Shown here piece after piece: positions 10,511-21,470 of a DNA stretch of 64,000 bases. The DNA is taken from NCBI GenBank assembly GCA_016648135.1, contig JADDOH010000143.1, positions 186,001 to 250,000 on the forward strand, in the 5' to 3' direction. Both the position numbers and the translations under genes were made by a program. A model generated the notes under the pieces. It had not been told where the DNA came from, made no database searches, and saw only the letters and a program-made list of their open reading frames with translations. The DNA comes from Agrypnia vestita. Taxonomy: Eukaryota; Arthropoda; Insecta; Trichoptera; Phryganeidae. How positions within the stretch are numbered: position 1 is the first letter of the stretch; the number at the start of each line of letters is the position of its first letter.

Positions 10511-11222
10511 TAATAATAAATAAAAAATAATAAAGTGCTGACAGTCAAAATATAAAAAATATATGGGTACGGGAAATTAATAAAAATGAAGTACCTACTA
10601 ACATGAAAACAAATTTAAATGATATGTATTTCTAAAAAGGACCTGGTTATTATTTAGGACTCGAAGGCAATGTTAAATCATTGCGAATGTATTTTTTCGT
10701 ATTTTACAAAGATATATCCATGTAGATGTTTCATAATAATATTTAAAAGTTGCTTAATGTTTAAAGAATATTTAAATAGATAATGCTGCGTTACAGTGAA
10801 GACTAACTAACGACTTCAATGTTCATATCTTATACCTTCTAAAACAAATAATCTTATCGGGGTTTATTATATCAGTCAATTTTTAGACAGGATAATCTTT
10901 GAAAATGTTATCAAAGACAATGTTAAGTATGAACATTGTTGCTGAGAAAACAATATTATATAAAAATACGTGAAGGGCATTGCGACATTAAAAATTATCT
11001 TTTGGTAACGCTTGGATAAGGATCAAGGTAAGATGAAGCCTTATCTACGAATGTTGTGTTACCCTACCTCGGTATAACATATATCAATCACTCATATATT
11101 GATTCACGATTGGAGATTTTATGCATTTTTAAAGCAAATACCTTCCTAGTTACTTAGTTTGAATATCGAAAATATTTGTGGGTATACTATATATATAGTA
11201 CTTATTCAATAATAGTGTTAGA
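10511..11222. other. AT-rich non-coding DNA
   Basis: No coding frame, RNA gene or repeat recognised. Confidence 0.5.
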
Positions 11223-12484
11223 TCTATACTCTATAAAACTCAATGTCTGTCTGTCTCTTTTTATTCTGTTCTCTATTTAAATCTACACCGTTTATCAAAT
11301 TTGGCTCAAATTTTGCAAACTTATAGGACCCGGCGGGTAACATAGGGGATATTTTCCCCCTCCCCCCTTACCACTCCCCATCTACCTGATATATTTTCCA
11401 AGCAAATCTGTACCGTTTGACCGATCTGACTCAAATTTTGCCCACTTATTCTTTAAAAGCTAGCGGAAAACATAAATAACATTTCCCCCCTCCCCATTTA
11501 CCATACAAATCCGTGCCGTTTGACCGACCTGACAATTTTTTTTGCATACTTATTCTTTTAGAGCCAGCGGAAAACAAAAAGTGACATTTCTCCCTTCCCC
11601 TTTACCCCTCCACCTCCCCCTGATATATTTTCCATGCAAATCTCTACCGTTTGGCCGATCTGACTAAAATTTTGCATAATTATTCTTTAAGATCCGTCGA
11701 AAAATATAAGTGACATTTCCCTTCTCCTCCTTTACCCTCCCTTCTCCCACTGATATATTTTTCGTGCCAATCTGTACCGTTTGACCGATCTGACCTATAT
11801 TTCGAATACTTATTTTTTAGGACTCGGCAGGCACCATAGACTACATTTCCTCCTTCCCTCTTCACCCCACTCTCTCCTCTGATATATTTTCCACGCGAAT
11901 CCGTACCGTTCGACCGATCTTATCTAAATTTTGCATGCTTACTCTCATATCTTATTGAGGATCCGGTGGGTAACAAAGATTACATATTCCCCCTCCTTCT
12001 TCACCCCACACCCTCCCCTGATATATTTTACATACAAATCTACACCGTTTGTCCGATCTGATCCGAATTTCGCATACTTATTCTTTAGGACTTAGCAGAT
12101 AATATAGATGACATTTCCTTTCTCCCCCTCTACCCCTCCCCTGATATATTTTTCTTGCAAATTTGGACTGTTTGACAGATCTAATCCAATTGGAATACTT
12201 ATTCTTTAAGACCTGGCGGGTATTAAAGGCACCATTTCCACTTTCCCTTTTTATCCCTTCTCCCCATTCTACCGAGTTACCGTTTTACCGAATTCTGCAA
12301 ATATGTATATATTTTTGGACCTGGCGGTATACACAGGCCAAGTTTTTCTCCTAGACATCCCAGCCTAGATTAAATGGAAACAATTTTTTTAGAGGCTTTG
12401 CAAAACAATGGAACCCTTTTATCCCCCCCAAACTTTTTTAAATCTTAATACTTAACCCATGCAACGCTGCGTACGGATAGCTCG
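11223..12484 (+). mobile_element. Non-autonomous Helitron-like element with tandem units
   Basis: It starts TCTATACTCTATAAAACTC after an A and ends CCCATGCAACGCTGCGTACGG then ATAGCTCG before a T. The 5' TC and the A/T insertion context are Helitron features. The 3' end resembles insect elements ending ...GGGTCGCTAGT but reads CTCG instead of CTAG. The interior is about nine diverged units of 105-140 bp, each with CCGTTTGACCGATCTGA, a TTTTGCA...ACTTATTCTTTA block and C-rich stretches. No Rep/helicase is encoded. Confidence 0.5.
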
Positions 12485-13289
12485 TTATATCTGTCTAAGA
12501 TTTTATCAGTATCGAGTTTTATCTCGGATAGTAATGTAACTAAATGCATTTATTTTTTCTTCAAGATTCTGTCTTAGAGTTCTGAATTTTCTTTATTAAT
12601 ACACCATCGAATGTAAGTCCAAATATTTGTGAGATATGAGATTTTTTATGATTTATTGATCACGAGTGATTGTAGATAATAGATTTTAATTTTGATAAGG
12701 TTCTTGAATTTTCGTATAAAATAAAAATTTTTTTGGCACTTTAATGACTACGTTTTTTTAATTTTTTTTAATAAAAGTCACGTATAAAATCAACATGATA
12801 ACCACATTATTTAATGAAATTGAAAATGTCTTAGTCATTGAAAAATATCGTTTTTAATTAAATCACTTTTTTATGTTAAGTTGCGATTCAAGAACATAGT
12901 ATTTGAAAAAAATCAAATGAATCAAAAAAAAAATTTACAGATAAATCTTACAAATCGAAATTTGTGAGATTAGTTTTACGTAGTTTCTCAGATTGAAAAT
13001 GTTCCGAGATCGTAATCAAATAAGTTTTCAACACAGATTTTTTCTGCACATTTTTTTTATTTATTCGCCTTAGAGCCGGTTACATCAACTCGATTAATAG
13101 ATATCTTTCGCAAAAACCATAGATTTTTATGAAATTGAGTTGTAAAGATTCGTGGTAAAGAATCGATGGTTTAAACGAAAGATACTGTAAACCAAGTTGA
13201 TGCAAACAAAATATTAATTCGAAACATTGAAAACTCGAATAATACCGTATCAGGATCAACATTAATGACAATTTAATCAAATCGACCCG
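12485..13289. other. AT-rich non-coding DNA
   Basis: No gene recognised. Simple AT-rich composition with T and A runs. Confidence 0.5.
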
Positions 13290-13640
13290 CGTGACTCCCC
13301 ACCCTTTCCGCTTTGGGGACTCGGGAGCGTTTCCTGTTTCTAGGTCCGATCAGATCCAGAAAAGGTAAGAACCACCCCCCCCGGAGGAGACCAGGACTAA
13401 TCCGGCTGACAGGAGTTAAATGGATGTGGATGTAGAAGCTAATGAAGAAACGCTGGGAGCGGTCCCGAATATTCCAGGTTAATTAATTGATCGCCAAACG
13501 GAGAAAAATCGGCCTCACATATTCATTCGCAGAGGAGAAACATTGTTTCTAATTGGACCGCTCTGCTAACGATACAAAAAATCTAATGGATTTATCCTGG
13601 GGCGAATTGCCGAAACCGCCCAGTGACGTGAGGCCTTACT
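13290..13640. other. Isolated GC-richer island
   Basis: About 350 bases, clearly GC-richer than both flanks, including GACTCGGGAGCG and CAGAAAAGGTAAG, which resembles an exon end with a 5' splice site. No protein or repeat match is recognised. It could be a small exon or promoter, or a fragment of an unknown element. Confidence 0.3.
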
Positions 13641-15414
13641 TTATGTGTGACTGCTTCTGTTCTACAACTTTATGCAATCTTTTTATTTTTTCTTCTTCTA
13701 TAACTGAAAAATGACTTTGTCGTAACATTACTTATATAATTAATAAAAAAAACTTAAGACGTTTAAATAGAAATTACTATTATGAATTGCTTATCATCTT
13801 TTGAAAACAATTTTTTTTTTTTATATTAATAAGTATTTACAAATTTTACATACAAATAACATAGTATTAAATTTGGATAAATTATAATTTTAAGAAACTA
13901 GAAGTTTAAATATCAAATTAAATATTTGTTATCATATTAGTTCTTAATTAGTTATTCATCTAGCATTTATTTATTTTGTTAATTCTATAGATACTTTAAT
14001 TTTTAATTATTAGTATACGTTGAATTCTTATTAACTATCTCTGAAACATGTTGCTGATTCAAGAAATTACTGGTTTATAAAAAGTGTTTTTATGACATTG
14101 ATCAGCCAACTGTCGATATGTAGGCACCGCCCGTTCTTAACGGAGCTTGAAATGACGTCGAGTGTGCAGAATTGTTCGTTCGTTGTTGCGTAAGGTTATC
14201 GTCGAACATCGAATATTTGTGTCGCAAACAATCTCTTTTCGACAAGTTCGTAGGAGTGCATGGCAAATCACGACGTGCATACATTGCATAGCCAAAAGTA
14301 TATAAGGAAGGAAAAATGTACTTTATGTGTTTATAATTGTTAAGTTTAAGAGGTTCCTGTGAGCAGTGTACAAATGAATTCATTTTTCAATATATTAAAA
14401 AAAAAATCAAATGTATTTTTCTATTTTGAAAAAATTCTGGCCACGATGACTTTTTAGAATAAGATGGCTTAGCTTACCACTTAATAAAGCGATTCCGAAA
14501 TAATAGTATAAAGTATATTAGAACAATAATTAGCTATTTATATTTTTCAGTATTATTTACAACTGATCTAGCAGGTACAGATTCAGGTCATCTTGCTGGT
14601 GAACAATGCTTAAAGATAAAACCAGCTAACTCGCTATCACGTTGTTTCTCCGAAAGTGTTGACAGAGAGGATACAACGCCACATATTTCTGTCCTGTCAC
14701 ACCATTTTTGCCTAGTTTACTTTAAATATCTCTTCTCATGAACGCTCTTCTTTTCTTTTAACATACTTTTAACGGGGTCATTGTCAGAAAGTTTTCAACA
14801 AATTCATTCTTTGAGTATTTAATTTAACCGGTTCCGCCAAGTCTTCCGAGAAGGCTTTCCGTTTTTGTCGCTTTTAATTTACCATCTTCTCTTTTCTCAT
14901 CTGTTCCACCTTACCATTCCATCTTAGCGATCCTTTATTTATTCTCTGCTAGGGTACAAACAGCATTACACGCAAGATTGATAAAAGATTCTCTCAATAT
15001 AAGCAAACGATTCTAACTTTGAAAAAGGCCTACGTAATTATCGCATTTCCAATGCACTCATCCTTCTTTCAACTTTCCCTGTCAGTTTCTATGGTTCACA
15101 CGTGTGTCGATGTGTTAAAAATGATTTCCAAAAATGTTTTTTCAAAGTGAAATTGGGCTTCACTTATCTACACCCCCCTGGGTCCTTGTAAAGCGGGCTT
15201 TGGAATACACTCAGATGATTACACCGGCGCCGTCTTTACCGACAAATGTTTGATCTCCAGTAAATTGAAACTGAGTTTAAAATGCTGATTAGGAGCCCGC
15301 ATGTCTACCGATAGATTTACCTACTTCAAAAGCGTATATCGCTTCGTTCGCGCTCGCACGCCAGGAGTAAAGACAGTCTCACAATTGTCTCAATCGAACG
15401 GCAACGTAAAAAAA
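13641..15414. other. Mostly AT-rich DNA with a GC-richer patch
   Basis: No gene recognised. 15160-15414 is GC-richer and lies on the inner side of the following minus-strand LTR, so it could be retroelement leader or internal sequence. A frame at 14102-14383 (minus) has no known motif. Confidence 0.4.
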
Positions 15415-15595
15415 TGTAACAAATTAAATTAAAGCCACAGTTTAGTAAATTCTAAAGGTCAAAACTCACAGTCACGTGGATTTGTTGCATTCAAACTTGT
15501 ACCTCTACCTGCAAAAGAGATATAAGACAATGTACGTCGCGGAGCTATTAAAATTCTTTATTACAAATTAAATATAATATTTCTGATTTCTTTGG

Positions 15596-16133
15596 TGTTG
15601 CATTTTGGTATTTCACGTGTCGTGGCTGCGGGAGGAATTAATTAAAATGCTGGAATTTAAAAACGGATTTATTAATTACTGATTATTTAATTATTACAAA
15701 GTCACTATTCAATGTATCTCTATTCTTTAAATTAAACTGTTTCGTAATTTATCACAGGTAAATCAGTATTCACAATTCACTAGAACACTCCATCCAATTT
15801 CCATACGTATTATTCGCTTCGGTTTATTTCACTACGTAAAAACTTTTCCAGATTATTCGCTGTCGAATTACCGCTCGCTTTTCGCTGTCGAGCGCATCAA
15901 AAACAACAACAACGTTACTCCCGCGTGCGGTCCCATTTATATCTAGCTAATGCTGATATTGAACCTTATAGGTGTTCCTAGTGTTTAGCAGAACTCTCTC
16001 GTGGCTTCCAGGCTTTATATATGTTTCTCGATGCTTCCCGAAAGCCGTAGATTACGCTAAGCCATTCTAGAATCTTCGATAGTGTTGTTGTAACATGTGA
16101 CAGAAGTGCGAAATTCTTTTTAGCCTCGTTACA
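15596..16133 (-). repeat. Gypsy-like LTR (solo?)
   Basis: The minus strand starts TGTAACGAGGCTAAAAAGAA at 16133. It has a TATATAAAGCC box (plus about 16013-16020), GC-rich leader-like sequence and a proposed end ...CCAAAATGCAACA at 15596. The first 34 bases recur at 17654 with three or four changes, fixing the 5' edge. The 3' edge is uncertain; a GTTACA terminus at 15415 is an alternative. No matching target duplication was found at either edge, and no primer site or polypurine tract is evident. Confidence 0.55.
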
Positions 16134-17399
16134 GTATATAGAAATTATTTTAAAATCTTAAGGATGTGCCTATTTTAAGTTGCGAATAAATATTTTCTTT
16201 AAATATTTTATGTAACAGAGATTTTTTAAAAATATAATTGTTGAGAGTAAATCTGTTAATATTATACATATGTGAAATAAGTGGGTCACCAATACAAAAA
16301 TAGTGGGTCATCGGTTAAAATAACTACTGGAGAAAAACATAACCCGTATTACCTTTGCATTTGTGTCTTCAGTTTTATTCTTACTTAACTTATTTTGATT
16401 ATACAATATGGAACTTTCTGCGTAACTATATTCATTGTGTATTTCCGGTATCCTAACTAAACAAAAAATCAGTATCAGTATCATAAAATTTTCGTAAAGC
16501 GATTAAATATAGTCATTCTCACCGGTGTCACCGGTTTCACGTAACTGTTTCACATTTTCATCAATTGTGAAGCCATCCCAAATTAGATGTGCGTTCTTTG
16601 AAAATATATAGAAATTAAATAGAGTCAACACAAGGTAGAGGAGATGAAAATTGTGATCGTTTCATAAATCTTGAATATTCAATTTCCGATTTTTCGATTC
16701 AACTTTGACATACATATATGTATATGTAAGTGATATTAAACATAGACGTATTCATTTATTTAAGTAAACAAAAAATAATACATTTTAAGTAAGTACCTCA
16801 TGTGTTAAAAAAAAAAAAAAAAGTTCGGATGATATTTGTAATCTCACGCAATGTTTATACAATATCCCAGAAAACTATACACAGAAAAATGTTTATACAG
16901 TTGCGATGAAAATGTAAATATTTAATATTTCTTTTAAACGTTATTTAGTTTCTTAGAATAATAAGTTTCTATTGATACACGACACAGATGTAGAAGACAG
17001 GTAAAAAAGATAAAATGGATTTTTCGCATAAATTCTCCGAAAATCATACACATATATTTATTTTAAAAAGAAATATGTTTTTAAATATTATAACCACTAA
17101 ATATCATTAGAAAAAAAACAAGAAATCTAAATCGAGTACAAACATATTCACAAGCCTCAAAGAAATTAAATATGTTTATGTTTTTATTAATGAGTGTTTT
17201 TCTATATAGCGGGTAGATGTTGTCTCAAATGATTTTTATGTTTTTTTTTATTTAACAATTTATTTAACTTTTAAAAATTAATTATTTTATTGAATGAGTG
17301 TTATTTGTGTTATGATAATTTAAATATTTTATCAAAATGGATCATCCATTGCGAATTAATAGTTCAAGGAAACTTCATGATTTTCTTGGTTTAAAGTGT
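16134..17399. other. AT-rich non-coding DNA between two related LTRs
   Basis: No gag or pol motif could be read, so the two flanking LTRs do not obviously bound one element. There is a poly-A run at 16808-16822. Confidence 0.5.
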
Positions 17400-17654
17400 G
17401 TGTCTCCAAAGTCCACAAAATAGCGTGTAACTTTGCTAGATTATTCTCCTGAGTTATCGCACGGTTGGCCACCCTGACCTCCATAGCCCGAGGCTGCCTT
17501 AGCTTGTGTTATCGTCTGTCAAACGCATTCAACAACAGCCTTCGCGCGCGACCTGGCCCGTATTTATATCCGTGTATCAAGGTACTTTGTAATTTCTGGC
17601 TTTTACGAGTGTGACCACTGAATGGAGTGCGTAATTCTTATTAGCCTCGTTACA
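17400..17654 (-). repeat. Second gypsy-like LTR, related 5' end
   Basis: The minus strand starts TGTAACGAGGCTAATAAGAA at 17654, nearly the same opening as the LTR at 16133. It then diverges, with its own TATAAATAC box (plus about 17562-17570). The GC-rich interior ends near 17440. The 3' edge is not defined. A sister subfamily is more likely than the partner LTR. Confidence 0.5.
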
Positions 17655-17794
17655 ATATCAATTGATGAATTCATTTATTTATTCTAAATGTGGAGACCTG
17701 TAATTAGCCATCTATATTATATCAATGTTTTCTATGCTTCTTTGTTGTGCTGTTGGTCTTCCATGAATATTAAATAAATAAATAAATAAATAAA
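17655..17794 (+). mobile_element. LINE 3' end with (AAAT)n tail
   Basis: TGTGGAGACCTGTAATTAG ... TTGTGCTGTTGGTCTTCC, then ATGAATATTAAATAAATAAA and further AAAT units to 17794. This short 3' UTR followed by an AAAT tail is typical of a CR1/Jockey-like LINE. No coding sequence remains. Confidence 0.5.
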
Positions 17795-17907
17795 TGATTT
17801 AAATATCTTATGCACAACAATCACAAAATTCGTCATTATGTTTATGTCACTCTGTAGAAATAATTGTTACCAATGTTATCTTGTTTGCTTATTCCAACAT
17901 GCACTGT

Positions 17908-18030
17908 ACATGCCTAATCGCTGTGCAGGACATGTGCCAATAAGTACATGATCGCATTGCATTGATACGTTCAATATATGCATATTACCAGAGCAGGTCG
18001 AAGACACTTGTAATTGGGATATTTAGTTGG
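17908..18030 (-). repeat. Dispersed repeat, inverted partner of 10030-10165
   Basis: Blocks GCACTGTACATGCCTAATCG and GACACTTGTAATTGGGATAT are reverse-complementary to the segment near 10.1 kb. The family is unclassified. Confidence 0.6.
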
Positions 18031-18903
18031 TTTGACATACGTGATGTATTGCTTTTATATATTGTGTTACTAGTATTCTGTTACAAGACGGGAAGATTCT
18101 TGGATTGAGCTGAGTCAAAATCTTATATCAATAGTTAAGGAGAAAAGCAACACCAGCAACAGAGTTGTCATTTTTTTTTCAATATTATCTATAATATAAC
18201 TATCTATAATATGTCTTATCTTCTCTAAAACGTTGGACTATTAACATATTTTGAGCACTATAAATTTGTTTGCTTTTCTAATAGTCGAATAAAATAATTA
18301 ATACATTGCAGAAAAATTCTGGTTAAAATTTGTGGGAGAAAATTTAAATAGTAAAATAAATTACTTATAAAAATTTAAAATTTAAATCGTTTCGTAACAT
18401 CTCACAAAAAAATCTAGGTTTCATTATATTTATTCACATCCTTTTTGACATTTAACGTTGTGTTGGCATCATTCCGCTTGATAAATAATATATCAAAATA
18501 TACGTGAGACTTCTTTATCTCAAAGAAGTGAGTTTTATTGAAAAACAAAAATGTAAATTTTTGTATCAAAGGGGGTTTTTTCTACTGGAGATCGTTTTAA
18601 AAATGGCGCATGCTTTTGGAGAAAAGTGGAAAAATGAAATTATAAGTCTATTTAGCAGTTCCGCGCCGCGCCGCGCGCACTCCGCCCGCCCCTCGCGGAG
18701 GAATAATAAAGGCATCTCAACTTGCCTAATTGGCTTAGATGGCTACCAATTGCCCCAGCGAATATAAAACGGTTGTAACGTCGACGTTTCTGTGACAGAA
18801 GAAATTCATCCAAAACTCTTTCATTTTCTATGTCCTACAATACTAAGAAATTCATCCAAAGTCTTTCATTTTCAATGGCCAACAACAGTCTATGGTTGTG
18901 GTG
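18031..18903. other. AT-rich DNA with a small GC/purine-rich patch
   Basis: A frame at 18504-18767 includes a GCGCCGCGCCGCGCGC tract (18662-18677) but no recognisable domain. Two imperfect copies of gaaattcatccaaaa and tctttcattttc lie at 18800-18880. Confidence 0.4.
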
Positions 18904-19140
18904 TAGTGTTACTTACATGTTATAGCATGTAAGTAATAGTGTGTAAATAATACCACACCTATAGTAATATTTACATACCAATACTTTCACAAAATACTCT
19001 TCACATGCGCGTTCCTCTAACTAAAGGCTACTTACTAAGTGCATGTTGGCGTTTAGAGTAAAACGCATGTAAAGAGTATTTTTTGAAGATGTTGGTGTGT
19101 AAATAATACTATAGTGTGGTGTGTAGTGTTATTTACATGC
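18904..19140. mobile_element. Fold-back (MITE-like) element
   Basis: GTAGTGTTACTTACATG at the left is mirrored by GTAGTGTTATTTACATG at the right. The arms 18925-19025 and 19045-19140 are imperfect reverse complements sharing GTGTAAATAATAC, ACTATAG and AAATACTCTT. A nested short palindrome lies at 18911-18934 (ACTTACATG...CATGTAAGT). Non-coding. Confidence 0.65.
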
Positions 19141-20214
19141 TAGTGTAGTGGTTGTCCTGACAAATAGACTGGTTACGTCTCGAAACCAGTAGACAGAAAA
19201 GCAATTTTAAGTGGTTATATAACATAAAAAACATTTAGTTAAAATGTCAGATCACAAAGTTAATGCTTTAAATATTAATAATAGAATTAAAATGATGTTA
19301 AATTCTATATTAAAAATGATATTGATTAGATTATTTTGTGATAAGATTGATTAAATTTTAACCGACATCCCCATGATTCTCAAAATCACACACTTTGCAA
19401 GAATTTTGTCAGCACTAAGCTATCTTCCTTTATTTCATATTTATTCCTTATTTTATTTTTCCTTTCTTATTTTACACGTTTCTTTCATAAAGATAGATCT
19501 CTTATCATATTCATTTATTCTCTCTTCATTTTAGTTATTTTTGTCCTTTCTCCTTATTTATGTTTTTTATTTAAATTCTTTATATTAGTATCATGTACAT
19601 GTGTGCCGCCGTACATGTGTGTGGAAACGTCTTATAAGTGAAAATTAACGCACTTCCCGTCATCCAATCGAACTGAAATTTTCACGTCGATGACAATGTA
19701 TTTTGAAAACTTTGTCGTTATGCACGGTTATTGTGGTTGTTTTCGTTTTTCGCGAAAAAACTCGTCGACCGAGAACTCGATTCCAAAATTTTCAAATTCC
19801 CCAAACGGACGCAGCCAACTTGGATTGGGATATACATTCATCGCGAGACGTTTCTCCTCCTCAGAATTGAGTCAAATTTCAGTTTTTTTAATTTTAATCC
19901 TAAAAACCTTGCAACGTTCACAACTTTGTGAGTTTTTGTCCGGTCCTAAAAATGAAAACTTTTCTCGAAACCCTTTTTAGGACATGATTTTTATTTTATT
20001 TTTTGGAACCTCCCCCTTACCTCCTTCCGCTGAGCCCTTCTCAAAAACGAAATTTTATTTTCATTTTTAGACTCTTTTTCATTTGCATGGTGTTTAAGAA
20101 AAAAAAAAATGAACGGTGCAAAAGATTAAAAATTTGGCCGTCTTTCTTTGGTATGTTAGAATTTTGTATTCGTCTCTTTCTCGCGGCGTGATAAAAATAA
20201 AACCTCTTTTTTGG
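19141..20214. other. No gene recognised
   Basis: AT-rich, then a more mixed segment at 19600-20000 with short frames lacking known motifs. Confidence 0.5.
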
Positions 20215-20244
20215 GTCTTCAAGTTTGTGTTTACTGGGGTATTA

Positions 20245-20312
20245 GGCCGCGTTGTTACGACCTTTCGGGCCGAACTTTCGGATCCCATTGCAGGATCCAT
20301 CATCAGGGCTGA
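20245..20312 (-). ncRNA. Hammerhead-like motif in left PLE terminus
   Basis: On the minus strand: CTGATGA (plus 20300-20306), T, GGATCC, TGCAATG, GGATCC, then GAAA (plus 20276-20279), GTTCGGCCCGAAAGGTC, GTAAC. Core elements and a strong 6-bp stem II are intact. The stem III region is longer than in the small palindromic elements and its pairing is imperfect. Confidence 0.6.
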
Positions 20313-20401
20313 TGTGTTGTCTTGAATGTTGGTGTTGTGGTTAAGTATCGGCTTGGTGTTGTTGTGGTTAAGTATCACTACATAAGAACCTGAAGTTCAC
20401 C

Positions 20402-21274
20402 ATGGAGATAGAGAAAGACAACGTGCTGCCTTTTCTTGATGTTGAAATAAAAAAGAAAGCCGATGGGAGTTTCGGACACAGAGTTTATAGGAAGCCTACG
20501 CATATGAACCGTGATCTACATGCAAATTACCACCATCATCCTACTCAGAAAAGAGGTCTCATCAACACTTTGGCCACGAGGGCCAAAAGGATATGCCAAG
20601 ATGAATATTTACAGGAAGAAATGATAACACTCAGCGACGCACTGGAAGGCAATGGTTACCAGAAGCGACAGATACAACGCGTCATAAGAACGAGGTCTGC
20701 TCGCCCTGAAAAACATACAGAACCTGAGTGCAAAGGCATCGCCTTTCTACCTTTTGTCCAAAGCGTTACAGATAGAATTGCCAGAGCTCTCAAGGAAAGA
20801 GACATTAAGACAGTTTTTGGTACCAACTCAAAAATTAAGGATTTGTTGAGATCAGCGAAGGATCGAGATCGCTTAGAAACAGACGGTGTGTATAGACTCG
20901 ATTATCAAGACTGCGATAAATTATACGTGGGACAAACGGGGCGTATAATTTCCAAAAGGGTCAACGAGCTCAAACGGGCATGCAAACTCGGTCATCCAGA
21001 AAAATCAGCACTGGCTGAACATTTTCTGGATACCAGCCATCATTTTTCATTCGAACCAAAAATCCTTGAAAAGCCTAAGAGTCACCATACGCGTCTTACC
21101 AAGGAAGCACTAGAAATCTACAAGCACCCGATAAATATTAATAGAGATGATGGTCTCAAATTAAAAACATCTTGGTATCTGGCGCTTCAAAGTCATTCTC
21201 GTCGCAGACTCCGCAGAGATAGTGATCAGACAACAGATGAATCATACATACAACACAATACAAACACATCATGA
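20402..21274 (+). CDS. Penelope-like RT C-terminus with GIY-YIG endonuclease
   Basis: 290 residues remain from a polyprotein that is normally several hundred residues longer. Residues 1-60 (NVLPFLDVEI, VYRKPTHMNRDLH, HHHPTQKRGLI) are the region after the RT active site in Penelope RTs. Residues 161-240 hold the GIY-YIG nuclease: GVY (162-164), YVG (175-177), following Arg residues (181, 186), EHFLDTSHHF near 206-215, and a late Glu in KEALEIYKHP (232-243). The nuclease nicks target DNA for retrotransposition. The frame is open upstream of the ATG (LHKNLKFT at 20378-20401), so Met1 is not the natural start. The RT fingers and palm with YADD are missing. Family assignment is very confident; activity is unlikely. 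Confidence 0.9.
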   Translation: MEIEKDNVLPFLDVEIKKKADGSFGHRVYRKPTHMNRDLHANYHHHPTQKRGLINTLATRAKRICQDEYLQEEMITLSDALEGNGYQKRQIQRVIRTRSARPEKHTEPECKGIAFLPFVQSVTDRIARALKERDIKTVFGTNSKIKDLLRSAKDRDRLETDGVYRLDYQDCDKLYVGQTGRIISKRVNELKRACKLGHPEKSALAEHFLDTSHHFSFEPKILEKPKSHHTRLTKEALEIYKHPININRDDGLKLKTSWYLALQSHSRRRLRRDSDQTTDESYIQHNTNTS

Positions 21275-21332
21275 CTTCTGCACGGTATTGCAAGCCGATA
21301 CTTAACCACAACACCAACATTCAAGACAACAC

Positions 21333-21396
21333 ATCAGCCCTGATGATGGACCCTGCAATGGGATCCAAAACGTCAGCCCAAAAGGTCGTAACAACG
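21333..21396 (+). ncRNA. Hammerhead-like motif in right PLE terminus
   Basis: CTGATGA (21340-21346), TGGACCC, TGCAAT, GGGATCC, then AAAA (21367-21370) in place of GAAA, and CGTCAGCCC with AAAAGGTCGTAAC. Same layout as the left terminus, but the invariant G of GAAA is lost, so cleavage is unlikely. Confidence 0.5.
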
Positions 21397-21470
21397 CGGC
21401 ATAATACCCCAGTAAACACAAACTTGAAGATTCTGAGTGGCCTTGAAAACCTAAGAACATTATCTTTTTT

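Larger units (their letters stand above)
20215..21470 (+). mobile_element. 5'-truncated Penelope-like element with inverted termini
   Basis: A coding 3' part (20378-21274) is bounded by two copies of the same terminal sequence: on the minus strand at 20215-20377 and on the plus strand at 21275-21435. Shared blocks are ACCACAACACCAACATTCAA, GACAACACATCAGCCCTGATG, CGTAACAACGCGGC and CCCCAGTAAACACAAACTTG. A truncated coding region joined to an inverted terminal repeat is known for Penelope elements. Each terminus carries a hammerhead-like motif pointing outward. The reverse-transcriptase core is missing, so the copy cannot move by itself. Confidence 0.85.
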
